From: Anaerolineales bacterium UBA6055
Lineage (GTDB): Bacteria > Chloroflexota > Anaerolineae > Aggregatilineales > Phototrophicaceae
Reading direction: 5' to 3'
DNA: 64,000 nt
Assembly: GCA_002428985.1 (NCBI GenBank)
Contig: DIYL01000027.1
Coordinates: 1 to 64,000, forward strand
The notes beneath the pieces were generated by a model that saw only the letters and a list, made by a program, of their open reading frames with translations, did not search any database and had not been told where the DNA came from. Positions 1 through 8,338 of the stretch are shown here, piece by piece (the stretch's first letter is position 1; each line of letters starts with the position of its first letter). Position numbers and translations under genes: made by a program.

Positions 1-929
1 TTTGTTTGGTGTCGGGTAACTAGATCAGTAGATTCCAATCCAACTTGTTCCGCTACATCGCTAATTGGGTCAGCCTCCCCGTGATTTGAAAAAATATAAA
101 TACCACTAAATTCATTCTCAATGTCGTAGGGTAGGTTGTCAGTTTTTGTCGTCAGATATGGCTGTAAATTGTAACCCTCTGTTTCCCATTGATGGATATT
201 GCCATCTTCTGCACCAATCCAAATTGTGTGTGTCAATTGGAATTCACTTTCTTCAAGGAAGTCGCCGCTATCAAGCAATAGCTCGGCCAGATCAATTGGT
301 GAAACTGGTGACTGTGCCACAAAAATAGCGAATGCATCCATTTCGAGTTCAAATACACGCATTTCAATTTCGTCAACAGTTTCTGATGGCAGCTCCTCAA
401 TTGAGTCAATCAAACTTGCACGTAGGATCGCCTCCGATGGTAATTGAATGCGAGCGATATTCTCTATGGTGAGGCGCTCAATGCTCATTTCCTCAAAGGG
501 TTCAACCAGTGCAGTGAGGCTCTGCCACTCATCAGTCAATAAGGGCATAAATTCTTTAGATGTGTTGTTGGTTACCCCGATGCGCAAGTATAAGGTTTCA
601 TCGAGGAGCAAATGATCTAGGAAGAGGGATGCTGTGTTTTCTGGTACATCTGTTGTGCCATTTGGGTCAAGCACACGACTGATATAATAATTTTCATCGG
701 CATCAACTTGTCCATCAACGGATTCGAGAAAGGTCGAATTGAAGCTGTCATCTTCACTTGTGAATATCTGGATTGCGGTTGTTTCTGCGGTATATGTATA
801 TCCATCAGATAATTTGTTAAATGCATCGAGGACAAAGTCGATGTTATCTTCGCTGTCTTGAGCTGATATAAGACCAGATGCTGTTAACACAAATAGAATC
901 GCAATAATTCCGGTTAGCTGTTGTTTCAT
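1..929 (-). CDS. Exported protein of unknown function (3' end outside window)
   Basis: An open frame runs off the left edge: 309 codons are visible and no stop is reached. The ATG at 929 has a strong AGGAGG ribosome site that overlaps the restored stop codon of the upstream MFS gene, so the two are probably co-transcribed. Residues 1-22 form a signal peptide (basic start, hydrophobic core, then LISAQD). The mature part is acidic and rich in D, E, S and T, begins with NIDFVLDAFNKL, and resembles exported proteins with a LppX/LprG-like or beta-rich fold, but I do not recognise a family. It probably acts outside the membrane. Missing C-terminal sequence limits the call. Confidence 0.72.
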   Translation of the reverse strand, partial: MKQQLTGIIAILFVLTASGLISAQDSEDNIDFVLDAFNKLSDGYTYTAETTAIQIFTSEDDSFNSTFLESVDGQVDADENYYISRVLDPNGTTDVPENTASLFLDHLLLDETLYLRIGVTNNTSKEFMPLLTDEWQSLTALVEPFEEMSIERLTIENIARIQLPSEAILRASLIDSIEELPSETVDEIEMRVFELEMDAFAIFVAQSPVSPIDLAELLLDSGDFLEESEFQLTHTIWIGAEDGNIHQWETEGYNLQPYLTTKTDNLPYDIENEFSGIYIFSNHGEADPISDVAEQVGLESTDLVTRHQT

Positions 930-944
930 AAGTGAGATAGCCTC

Positions 945-1092
945 CTAATTGCTGGTTTTGCCTGTTTCTTCTGCTGGTCGGAGTTTAATTAGAGTCAATG
1001 GGATAGCGACTAAGCTTAGGATAATGCCAAAGATAAGTGTCGCTGTCGGGCTGATACGGTCATAGAGTGTACCCCCAATGGTTGGCGCGGGA
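945..1092 (-). pseudogene. Out-of-frame C-terminal end of the MFS transporter
   Basis: After the break near 1085-1092 the +1 frame gives a convincing MFS C-terminus: PTIGGTLYDRISP, then a hydrophobic helix (ATLIFGIILSLVAIPLTL) and a short basic tail, stopping at TAG 947-945. The open frame instead ends in an unrelated tail at 1016. Adding one base in the GC run near 1086-1090 would join the two parts. It could be a real mutation or a base missed in sequencing or assembly. Confidence 0.7.
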
Positions 1093-2146
1093 TAGCGACG
1101 AGACCGAGTGCACTGCGGAACAACCCATACATCACACCAAGTTGATCTTTAGGAGCGGCACGGCTCAGTAATGCCGAAAATGCAGGTTGAATAAATGCAC
1201 CTGATATGCCGATAAATCCAAACCCCACGATAAAACTGACTGTTGATGTACTGATTGTGAGCGTTAAAAATGCCACTGCGCAGAATATTGCCCCGACACT
1301 AATGCTCATATGTTCGCCGTAGCGATCTGAGAAAACCCCACCAATCCAATGGGTGAAGACAGCGATAACCGCCAAAAACGCGATCAATGCTCCATAACCT
1401 GATTCTGTGATACCAGCAACTTCGGTAGCATATTTAGGCATAAATGGCATAACAGCCTGTGAGCTTGCGTCCAACAATCCATCCGCGATGAACATCCATG
1501 TGAGCAAACTGCCAGCCAAGATAAATGCTAACATTTTACGCATATCACGTGACAATTTAGGAAGGCTGAGGTTTTTGTATTGGGCAGGTTTTCCTTTTGC
1601 TAGACGAATACGAACCAACGTTGCGATGACCATAATGATCACAGCACTCCACAACAGGGTGCGATAGCCTGAATTTTCGATGATAAATCCGCCGAGTAAT
1701 GGCCCGATAATTTGGCATATAAGAAAAAGACTCTGGACTAAACCAAATGTTGAGCCGACTGCACCGTCCGGTGATTCTTCGGCGACATACGCTTGATAGC
1801 TTGGTTGTACTAACGATGAGCCTGTTGCTGATAAGACAGCTGATATAATCGCGAGCTCCCATGTCGGTGCAAGCACAAATGCTAAATTAGCAAGTGAGCC
1901 GAATATGCTACCAACTGCCATTGTTGGCAACCGCCCAACTGTATCGGAAATCCAACCGCCAAAAATGCGAAAGATCATACCAAATAAAATAGTGAGGGTA
2001 AAAAATAACCCGACTTGCGCTACAGAGGCCCCCAATGTTTCGAGATAGAGCGGGATGAAAGGTTGAACCATGCGTGTTGCAGTATTAGCCACAATTAAGG
2101 CAAACATCATCCAGCGTAATTCGACCGACATATCGCGGAGTTTCAT
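1016..2146 (-). CDS. MFS transporter, frameshifted near its C-terminus
   Basis: Major facilitator superfamily permease of the inner membrane, substrate unknown, drug-efflux-like. The MFS motif A is visible at residues 63-73 (GGWISDTVGRL) and a related loop (GGVFSDRYG) lies in the second half. The protein is strongly hydrophobic with about 11 helices before residue 350. The last 25 residues of the open frame (from IPRQPLG on) are basic and non-membrane and do not fit the family; the true end lies in another frame and would extend to 945, giving about 400 residues, a normal MFS length. ATG start at 2146. The exported protein at 929 follows directly. Functional only if the frameshift is an artefact or is bypassed. 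Confidence 0.8.
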   Translation of the reverse strand: MKLRDMSVELRWMMFALIVANTATRMVQPFIPLYLETLGASVAQVGLFFTLTILFGMIFRIFGGWISDTVGRLPTMAVGSIFGSLANLAFVLAPTWELAIISAVLSATGSSLVQPSYQAYVAEESPDGAVGSTFGLVQSLFLICQIIGPLLGGFIIENSGYRTLLWSAVIIMVIATLVRIRLAKGKPAQYKNLSLPKLSRDMRKMLAFILAGSLLTWMFIADGLLDASSQAVMPFMPKYATEVAGITESGYGALIAFLAVIAVFTHWIGGVFSDRYGEHMSISVGAIFCAVAFLTLTISTSTVSFIVGFGFIGISGAFIQPAFSALLSRAAPKDQLGVMYGLFRSALGLVAIPRQPLGVHSMTVSARQRHLSLALS

Positions 2147-2184
2147 TTTATTTAGCTTTCTGTTGTGATGTTTGTTGTGAGGTG

Positions 2185-2216
2185 AAAACAGGGATGCTTA
2201 GTAGTGAACATCCCTG
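2185..2216 (-). terminator. Intrinsic terminator after the dehydrogenase-like gene
   Basis: CAGGGATG and CATCCCTG form a perfect 8-bp stem with a 12-base loop. On the minus strand the stem is followed by TTTT. It lies 14 bases past the stop at 2230 and separates that gene from the MFS gene. Confidence 0.7.
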
Positions 2217-2229
2217 AAAGTATCAAAAT

Positions 2230-3261
2230 TTAGAGTGGTCGTTCTGCCTTGAGATCGAGTCCGGTTTCTTCAAGACGTTTGATGGTCTCCTCATCATCCA
2301 AATCCATCTCATGAACAATGCTATAGGGGAGTTCATGATCGACAACATATTGGGGCAACTCGCGAAGTGTTTCAACAATGTCATCAGGTTTTAGTTGTCC
2401 TAGACGTACACCAGCTGATTGAAGTGTATCCCGAATAGGTTTAATGGTTTGACCATGCAAAGCGGCGGCGATCAAAATACCAGGGCCAACAAGGTCAGAA
2501 TAAGGGACACCAGCTCTCAAAGATGCTTTCGGTTCAATGGCATAGGCAAAATACTGTTCGCTACCTTCTTGCGGGCGATTGTGGCCAAGCTGATTGGTGA
2601 GTTGCACTTCCAGACAGATCAAGTCGAGTAGATTGCGCAGTGCATCAACCCGCCCTTCGCCGATGTCTTCGGCAATTTTATAGGCTTGCTGTGCAATACC
2701 TGCTGCAATTTGTACTGCCCATTGTTGATAACGTTCTTGTTGGGTGTTTTTGCCTCGTTCAGCAGCATAACGCCAATCGAGCAACCCTGTTGTCATACTC
2801 AGAATTTCCGTAATGCCAGTACCACGAATATGAGCTGGTGCGCTGGCGACAATATCCCAGTCAATGATGACCTTTTCTGCAGGTCCTGTCTCAACGTATT
2901 TTACTGTACCTTCTTTACGCACTGCGGCAATTGCTGTAAAGAAACCATCCACACTTAAGGCTGTTGGAATAATGACTGCTGGCAGACCATTCTGGTGGGC
3001 AACATATTTCGCAACATCGCACGCGAGTCCGCCACCAATACCATAAACAACTTCAACTTGTTCGGGTAGGCCATTTGCTAAGGTATCAAGAAATTGTATA
3101 TTTGCGGTATACGGTTCTGCCTGAACAACAACGGGCATCTTCAAAGAAGAACCAACAGCACGCCATGCCCGATTGCCTGTGATGACAGCTGTGGGACGCG
3201 TTTCCGTAATTTCAGACAGATTGCAAACTTCAACTAAGGGAATATTCCAGATTTTTTCCAT
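2230..3261 (-). CDS. Glycerol-1-phosphate dehydrogenase-like protein, metal ligands altered
   Basis: A 343-residue member of the iron-containing alcohol dehydrogenase / 3-dehydroquinate synthase-like superfamily, closest by motif to sn-glycerol-1-phosphate dehydrogenase (EgsA/AraM). NAD-binding motif YGIGGG at 73-78 with D82 and K85, PTALSVDGF at 99-107 and the conserved D162 before W163 are present. The two family metal histidines are not: the SRPxSGSEH region reads NRPQEGSEQ (Q236) and the later HGE position reads YSD (Y254). Metal-dependent dehydrogenase activity is therefore doubtful; a changed reaction or a non-catalytic role is possible. I chose the ATG at 3261 because GGAG lies upstream; the longer open frame to 3339 has no ribosome site. 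Divergent from bactofilin. Confidence 0.75.
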   Translation of the reverse strand: MEKIWNIPLVEVCNLSEITETRPTAVITGNRAWRAVGSSLKMPVVVQAEPYTANIQFLDTLANGLPEQVEVVYGIGGGLACDVAKYVAHQNGLPAVIIPTALSVDGFFTAIAAVRKEGTVKYVETGPAEKVIIDWDIVASAPAHIRGTGITEILSMTTGLLDWRYAAERGKNTQQERYQQWAVQIAAGIAQQAYKIAEDIGEGRVDALRNLLDLICLEVQLTNQLGHNRPQEGSEQYFAYAIEPKASLRAGVPYSDLVGPGILIAAALHGQTIKPIRDTLQSAGVRLGQLKPDDIVETLRELPQYVVDHELPYSIVHEMDLDDEETIKRLEETGLDLKAERPL

Positions 3262-3372
3262 GATGGGTATATCTCCATCTTGCGAGTGATTATGACAGAT
3301 ATACCACATATTATGATGCGAAACGTGATTATTTGCCACCTATATTTATGGTTTCTGTTTGAGAATGCACAA

Positions 3373-3401
3373 TTGAACTCTGATATATCGCACTGTATAG
3401 T
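3373..3401 (+). promoter_or_regulatory. Sigma70-type promoter for bactofilin and phosphatase genes
   Basis: TTGAAC at 3373-3378 and TATAGT at 3396-3401 are separated by 17 bases, about 35 bases upstream of the bactofilin ATG. The same -10 hexamer recurs at two other promoters in the window. Confidence 0.6.
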
Positions 3402-3436
3402 GATGTTATGGGATATATAGCAAGAGGGAAATTCAC

Positions 3437-4054
3437 ATGACAGCATTTTTCTCCAACCGACGTGGACAGTCGGATTCTGAGATACCCGCAACACCATCAT
3501 TAATTGATGGTACACAACCTATCGGCTTTGATACAGTGATTGGTGCGGAGTGTGAAATTGAGGGGAAATTTATGAGTTCGGGCAATGTCCGAATGGATGG
3601 AAAATTCTCTGGAACCTTAGAGATTACAGGGAATATTTTGGTGGGTGAAACAGCTGAAATTGATGCGGACATCAACGCGAAAAATATTTCGATCGCAGGT
3701 ACAGTCCGTGGCAATGTGACCGGTAACAAAGTACAGCTTTTGCGTACTGGGCGTATCTGGGGAGATATTAGTGCATCGGCATTAACCACCGAAGAAGGGG
3801 CATTTATAGACGGTAAAATTACTATGATGGGGCACTCTGCAACGCGTCCAGCAACAGAGGAAGAAGTTACCGAATATGAGAATGCCGTTGATGAGATGAC
3901 CAAGTCGGAAGACATTGAAATTCCTGATACAGATGATGTCGTCACAGAAACTGACACTGTTCCGAATAATCCTGAATTTAGAGACACAACACCAATTGAA
4001 TCGGTTGAGGATGTTGACGCACCTGAAGAAGATGAAGACAAGCGTAGTTTGTAA
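3437..4054 (+). CDS. Bactofilin (polymer-forming cytoskeletal protein)
   Basis: A 205-residue bactofilin. Bactofilins polymerise without nucleotide into filaments at the membrane and help place envelope and polysaccharide machinery. The central beta-helix domain runs from about residue 30 to 130, with the typical repeating pattern of G/I/V (VIGAECEIEGKF, NVRMDGKFSGTLEI, AEIDADINAKNISI, GTVRGNVTGNKVQL). A short polar N-terminus and a highly acidic C-terminal tail (residues 135-205) flank it, as usual. The ATG has AGAGGG upstream, and a promoter lies at 3373. The LMW phosphatase gene follows after 11 bases, so the two are likely one transcript. Confidence 0.9.
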   Translation: MTAFFSNRRGQSDSEIPATPSLIDGTQPIGFDTVIGAECEIEGKFMSSGNVRMDGKFSGTLEITGNILVGETAEIDADINAKNISIAGTVRGNVTGNKVQLLRTGRIWGDISASALTTEEGAFIDGKITMMGHSATRPATEEEVTEYENAVDEMTKSEDIEIPDTDDVVTETDTVPNNPEFRDTTPIESVEDVDAPEEDEDKRSL

Positions 4055-4065
4055 GGGTATCAACC

Positions 4066-4545
4066 ATGGTTAACGTGCTATTTGTGTGCCTTGGCAATAT
4101 TTGTCGTTCTCCAATGGCAGATGGTGTGTTTCAGCAAATGGTAAAGGATGCCGGATTAGATGACAAAATTATTGTAGATTCGGCAGGAACATCACGCTAT
4201 CATATTGGTGAAAAGGCTCATGCTGGTACACTCAAAATATTAAAAGAGCATGGCATTGATTTTCGGGGACGTGCTCGCCAGTTGACAACTAATGACTTGC
4301 GATTATTTGATTATGTGTTGGCAATGGATCAATCTAATTTGTCAAATATTCAAGCAATGACAGTTGCCGATGACGAAAAAGCCTCTGTATCACTATTTTT
4401 GCAGTATGCCTATGATGAGGGGCTTGTCAGTGTATTGGAAGTACCCGACCCCTATTACAATAACCGCTTTGATGCTGTATACGACTTAGTACATAAGGGC
4501 AGTCAGGCACTATTGAAACATATCCGCGATGAACATAAGCTCTAA
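4066..4545 (+). CDS. Low-molecular-weight protein-tyrosine phosphatase
   Basis: A 159-residue cytoplasmic phosphatase of normal family length. The active-site loop CLGNICRS has the nucleophile C8 and R14 (C-x5-R), and the general acid is D128 in VPDPYY near the C-terminus. LMW-PTPs often counteract BY-kinases such as the CpsD-like protein encoded at 24.6 kb, so a role in polysaccharide control is plausible but not shown. Alternatives are arsenate reductase-like activity or general tyrosine/arginine phosphatase. ATG at 4066 with AAGGG upstream. Its 3' end overlaps the convergent gene by 4 bp. Confidence 0.92.
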   Translation: MVNVLFVCLGNICRSPMADGVFQQMVKDAGLDDKIIVDSAGTSRYHIGEKAHAGTLKILKEHGIDFRGRARQLTTNDLRLFDYVLAMDQSNLSNIQAMTVADDEKASVSLFLQYAYDEGLVSVLEVPDPYYNNRFDAVYDLVHKGSQALLKHIRDEHKL

Positions 4546-4991
4546 CGAGGGTCGCGGGTTTTTGCTCCTAGAGTAGACTTCATTTGTTTAAGCAGATAGT
4601 CGCTATTTTTAGCGTCACCTTGTAGAGGAATATACATTGCTGCGCCAATAGCTCCGACTAGAACGCCTTGAATAAAAAGGCCAGTAACAATCAGGGCGAT
4701 CCCAATCAAGATGCCACCAACTAGAAAGCCAATTTGTTGCTTACGCATCCCGCCTGTATTAACAAATCCGTTGATCACAGTTGTGCCTTTATCCCGATTG
4801 AGTGTGGCTTTCATGCTTGTACTACGCTGAAAATTCCAGATTACTGGTGCTTTTACATTTAAAACAAATCCATCTTTGTCTGCTTTACCTGTAATTTTAG
4901 GACGACTTGCTGTTCCATCTTTTGCCATCCGTTTTTTAAGCTCGGATGCACATTTTGCTGGGGATAGATCCGAATAATATTCAAACCGCAA
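4542..4991 (-). CDS. Hypothetical membrane protein with two helices
   Basis: A 149-residue protein I cannot assign. Residues 1-80 look like a small soluble beta domain (KITGKADKDGFVLNVKA, then TTVINGFVNTGG). Two adjacent hydrophobic helices span about residues 86-125 (IGFLVGGILIGIALIVTGLF, then VLVGAIGAAMYIPL), followed by a basic tail. The start is TTG at 4991, chosen because AGGAG lies 9 bases upstream and no ATG is near. The 3' end overlaps the convergent phosphatase gene by 4 bp. Likely an inner-membrane protein. Confidence 0.7.
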   Translation of the reverse strand: MRFEYYSDLSPAKCASELKKRMAKDGTASRPKITGKADKDGFVLNVKAPVIWNFQRSTSMKATLNRDKGTTVINGFVNTGGMRKQQIGFLVGGILIGIALIVTGLFIQGVLVGAIGAAMYIPLQGDAKNSDYLLKQMKSTLGAKTRDPR

Positions 4992-5069
4992 TAGTGGTCA
5001 CTCCTCATATTTCACTGATGCTGTAACATTCACTAGTGTATCTTATGATAATTGGAATAACATCAAAAT

Positions 5070-5840
5070 TTATAGGGAGCCGAGAGTAATTCCGCCGTCG
5101 GCCACAAAGACTGACCCTGTTGTGAAATCTGACGCGTTGGATGCCAAAAATAACGCTAGTCCTGCAATGTCTACGGGTTGCCCGATGCGCCCGACAGGGG
5201 TTTGGGTAAGTACTTGTTCCATTAAGTGTTCATTGCCCCAAAGCGCTTGAGCAAATTTCGTTTTTACAAGACCGGGGGCTATTGCGTTTACTTGAATATT
5301 GTCACTACCTAATTCCATAGCGAGTGTTTTTGTCAGGCTGATGACTGCTGCTTTGGTGACACTATATATGCCCTGAAATTGCCCAGGGTTTATACCAACA
5401 ATAGATGCAACATTGATGATTTTACCGCCTCCGTTTTCTTTCATGATTTTGGTAGCAGCTTGACATAGCCAAACATTACCCATCACATTGACTTCGAGCG
5501 TTTTTTGCCAGTAACTATCTTCTGCATCAAGCACCGTTCCAAAATGAGGGTTTGTTGCTGCGTTGTTGACAATGATGTCAACTGTTCCAAAGTGATCGAC
5601 GGTTTTATCCACAAGTGCATATAATGCTTCTTTATCACCGTTGTGGGCAGCGACACCGATTGCTTCACCACCGTTGTCTTTGATTGCCTGTGCGATAGCA
5701 TCTACTGAGTCTTGTTTACGACTGGATACGACAACCTTTGCGCCTGCTTTGGCAAATTCTTCCGCGATAGATTGCCCGATACCGCGTGATGCACCCGTTA
5801 CAATGGCTACTTTGCCGGTAATGTCAAATAAATCACTCAT
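5070..5840 (-). CDS. Short-chain dehydrogenase/reductase (SDR)
   Basis: A 256-residue classical SDR with NAD(P) fold. Cofactor motif TGASRGIG at residues 15-22, NNAA at 92-95, catalytic S146 and the Y159-x3-K163 pair (YSVTK) are all present, as is the C-terminal DGG motif. The R near the cofactor loop (SSRKQD) suggests NADP preference, an inference. Family hits of this type include 3-oxoacyl-ACP and glucose/sorbitol reductases; the substrate cannot be told. The ATG at 5840 fits a GGAG site 9 bases upstream; the in-frame ATG at 5855 overlaps that site and is unlikely. Confidence 0.88.
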   Translation of the reverse strand: MSDLFDITGKVAIVTGASRGIGQSIAEEFAKAGAKVVVSSRKQDSVDAIAQAIKDNGGEAIGVAAHNGDKEALYALVDKTVDHFGTVDIIVNNAATNPHFGTVLDAEDSYWQKTLEVNVMGNVWLCQAATKIMKENGGGKIINVASIVGINPGQFQGIYSVTKAAVISLTKTLAMELGSDNIQVNAIAPGLVKTKFAQALWGNEHLMEQVLTQTPVGRIGQPVDIAGLALFLASNASDFTTGSVFVADGGITLGSL

Positions 5841-5917
5841 ATATTGTGTCTCCAAAAAAATATTGAATAAATATTTTGTGAGGGCATAGTTGCCCTCGTA
5901 AATTGATGGTGTGAAAA

Positions 5918-6106
5918 TTATTCTTCGTCAGATTTATTGTTTTCACGTTGGAGGATGACGATACCCCATAGGAGGTCTGCACCATTGCCTGCGCCTGAAG
6001 TCACAATCTCATAGCCTTCGTTGACAAGGCGTGACAATTCTTTTTCACCTTCTTCACGTCCTTCGCGATCGTTGATGAATGTGAAAATCTTTACTTCTTT
6101 AGCCAT
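5918..6106 (-). CDS. Small conserved-type protein (DUF4177-like)
   Basis: A 62-residue soluble protein beginning MAKEVKIFTF. The pattern of a beta strand, an acidic helix with an ELSRLVNEGYEIV stretch, and a closing strand (LLWGIVILQRE) resembles DUF4177-type small proteins (strand, helix, long-loop W strand), whose role is unknown. AAGGA precedes the ATG at 6106 and codon use matches neighbours, so it is likely expressed. It lies between an SDR gene and the X25-domain gene on the same strand. Confidence 0.65.
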   Translation of the reverse strand: MAKEVKIFTFINDREGREEGEKELSRLVNEGYEIVTSGAGNGADLLWGIVILQRENNKSDEE

Positions 6107-6187
6107 AATTTCGTGTCCTTTTGAATAATGACGATGTTGCGTCTATTGTAGTCTGAACTGATAATTTTGCACGACTTGTTTATCCTA

Positions 6188-7108
6188 CTAACGATTTGGT
6201 GCAACTATAGGTAAATCTGTTGATAAACGCAACGGTATCTGGCTAATAAATGGTGTCAGGGTTTTTAAATTGCTATCCCATGCAAATACACTTAAGTGTC
6301 CGATATTGGGTATCCAGAGTGGGAAATTATCACCATCAAATTCACCATTTTGTCCATAACTGGTTTCTATATTGCCATTGACTGCGACGCGCGCTTCCCA
6401 ACTACCACCGGGTACGAGTAATGTCTCATAAGTGTAAATACCGTCACCATCTACATCTTGCATCCATGTACGGAAGCAACTCGCGTTCCATTCTTCGATA
6501 CATCCAACATTATCTTGAAAATTACTAGGCATTGTGAGAATTAGTGAATTCACATCATCAGTGATCCAACCTGTTTTATGGTCGTAATAGAAGCTTACAT
6601 TCTGCATACGATCTAGTTCTAGGTTGATCGGCTGGCTATTTTCTCCACTAATGCCACTTTTCCCGTAAATATACTCACCACTATTCAAGTAGGCACGATA
6701 ACTGTATGCACCAGCTGGAATTTCAAACGTCGCACGCCAGATGTCGCCCAAGATGTCGTAATTCATAGTGGTTGTCATACAATCAGCTACACTGTCCAGA
6801 GCACATCCGAGTTCGTCTTGAAATGTCCCCACAATTGTAACTGTTTCAGGTGTTGCCCAACCATTTGGATTCTCAAGGTTGAACATTGCGATGGGGGTCA
6901 TTGTTTGAGAATTCATTGTGGCGTCTGTGGTATCAATTTGAGGGTTAGAGATAACATCAGAAACACTATCTACACCTGAACTAGCAGGATCTGTCGGACT
7001 GCCTCCAAAAATAACAAAGCCTAATATAACGATGATAATCAATAAAACGGCAGCTTGAGCAGTTGCAGGATTTTCTTCACTTGTCATTACTGGAGACGGA
7101 TTAGACAT
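6188..7108 (-). CDS. Membrane-anchored protein with two pullulanase-type X25 modules
   Basis: A 306-residue protein with a single hydrophobic helix at about residues 19-35 after a short polar N-terminus, so most of it should lie outside the membrane. Two tandem modules of about 100 residues follow, each resembling the X25/BaPul-like domain of bacterial amylopullulanases: a VGTFQDELGC start, two Cys, an IPAGAYSYRAYLN strand, a YG turn and YYD. The second copy reads MPSNFQDNVGC, VPGGSWEARVAVN, SYGQNG and has diverged. In pullulanases this domain accompanies an amylase barrel; none is present here. A glycan-binding or structural surface role is an inference. Confidence 0.72.
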   Translation of the reverse strand: MSNPSPVMTSEENPATAQAAVLLIIIVILGFVIFGGSPTDPASSGVDSVSDVISNPQIDTTDATMNSQTMTPIAMFNLENPNGWATPETVTIVGTFQDELGCALDSVADCMTTTMNYDILGDIWRATFEIPAGAYSYRAYLNSGEYIYGKSGISGENSQPINLELDRMQNVSFYYDHKTGWITDDVNSLILTMPSNFQDNVGCIEEWNASCFRTWMQDVDGDGIYTYETLLVPGGSWEARVAVNGNIETSYGQNGEFDGDNFPLWIPNIGHLSVFAWDSNLKTLTPFISQIPLRLSTDLPIVAPNR

Positions 7109-7346
7109 AGACTTGCTTTCTATTGGTGTGCAGAATCGTTATGTATTGTAACTGACACAAATTTTGCGGATAGGGTTTCATGTTACAATTGATAGACTTT
7201 GGTGAAGATATTCCAATATTTGTTAGAGTTTGTATCGTTAATGTTATATGGGTCAGAATTTCTGATAAACTGAAATCATTAGTCAGCTCATAGCTAAGAT
7301 AAATGTTAATTCTTCCAAATGTAAAAAGCTATAGAGGGGATCACAT

Positions 7347-7655
7347 ATGCTATCATCGCCAACCTCATTTATATTTTATGCAATTTTTGTTGTTATACTT
7401 GTTGTCACATATCTTGCGATCCGTCGCGAATGGGTTGCAACAGGACTTATAGCAGGGATGAGCGTTGTGGGTAGCGTTATCTCGATGTTGCTGGTATCTT
7501 TGTCGCAAGGTAATGCGATGTTCCAAGCAATTGTAGTGAGTTTAGGTATTGGAATTGTGTTTAGTTTAGCAACCGTAGCTATGGCACTATTTTTTCATAC
7601 CAACGAAATGCGCGAACATCGTATCCAAGGTGAATTATCAACTGATACTGAATAG
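7347..7655 (+). CDS. Hypothetical three-helix membrane protein
   Basis: A 102-residue protein with about three predicted helices (residues 8-24, 30-52 and 59-84) and a charged C-terminus. I recognise no family. The ATG at 7347 has AGAGGGG just upstream. It lies 5 bases before the HAD phosphatase gene, so the two are almost certainly co-transcribed. It diverges from the X25-module gene. Confidence 0.65.
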   Translation: MLSSPTSFIFYAIFVVILVVTYLAIRREWVATGLIAGMSVVGSVISMLLVSLSQGNAMFQAIVVSLGIGIVFSLATVAMALFFHTNEMREHRIQGELSTDTE

Positions 7656-7660
7656 ACTCT

Positions 7661-8338
7661 ATGGCGCAACAGCCAACAGCAATTCTCTTCGACCTAGATA
7701 ATACTCTCACAAATCGTCGTGCCTCTGTAACGCAGTTTGCACGGCAATTTCACGTTGATTTCCGATCTAGACATCAAATGCTTCGTCGTGATGATATGGT
7801 ACCAATCATTCAGAATGCGGATGATGGTGGTTATCGTCCGCCAGATGAACGTTGGCGAGGATTACAAAAATGGATTCCATGGAAAGATAAACCATCAGCT
7901 GAAGAAATCCGCGATTATTGGTATGGAACCCTTGGGTTACATGCTATTGGCGTTGAGGGCTTACACGATACACTGCATACCCTAAAAACACGAGGTATTA
8001 CGCTTGGTATCATCACAAATGGTCCGACAGGCATACAGAATTCAACGATAGATACTCTAAATATACGCCAATACATGGATTGTGCGATTGTATCCGAGAC
8101 CGTTGGTGTTAAAAAACCCACTACACAAATTTATGAAATTGCCTTAGCTGAATTAGGTTTGACAACTGATGATAACATCTGGTTTGCAGGTGATAATCCA
8201 GCAACAGATTTATTGGGCGCATATCGCATGAACATGACGACTGTATGGGTACAAGGGCATCATCCTTGGCAAGATGATAGTTTTCAACCAGATTACACAG
8301 TCGATAATATCTCTGAGTTACTCTCGATCTTGGGTTAG
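7661..8338 (+). CDS. HAD-superfamily phosphatase
   Basis: A 225-residue haloacid dehalogenase-type hydrolase of the subfamily I kind. Motif I DLDNT has D11 (nucleophile) and D13 (acid/base); motif II is ITNG; motif III is the K of GVKKPT; motif IV is GDNPATD. Residues 17-85 form a helical cap. Such enzymes hydrolyse small phosphate esters such as phosphoglycolate, pyrimidine nucleotides or sugar phosphates; the substrate cannot be read from sequence. Its end overlaps the convergent SDR gene by 21 bp. Confidence 0.88.
   Translation: MAQQPTAILFDLDNTLTNRRASVTQFARQFHVDFRSRHQMLRRDDMVPIIQNADDGGYRPPDERWRGLQKWIPWKDKPSAEEIRDYWYGTLGLHAIGVEGLHDTLHTLKTRGITLGIITNGPTGIQNSTIDTLNIRQYMDCAIVSETVGVKKPTTQIYEIALAELGLTTDDNIWFAGDNPATDLLGAYRMNMTTVWVQGHHPWQDDSFQPDYTVDNISELLSILG

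Noticed and set aside
3433..4041. Minus-strand ORF of 202 codons
   Set aside because: It is antisense to bactofilin, serine- and threonine-rich as a mirror of the beta-repeat coding, and has no ribosome site.
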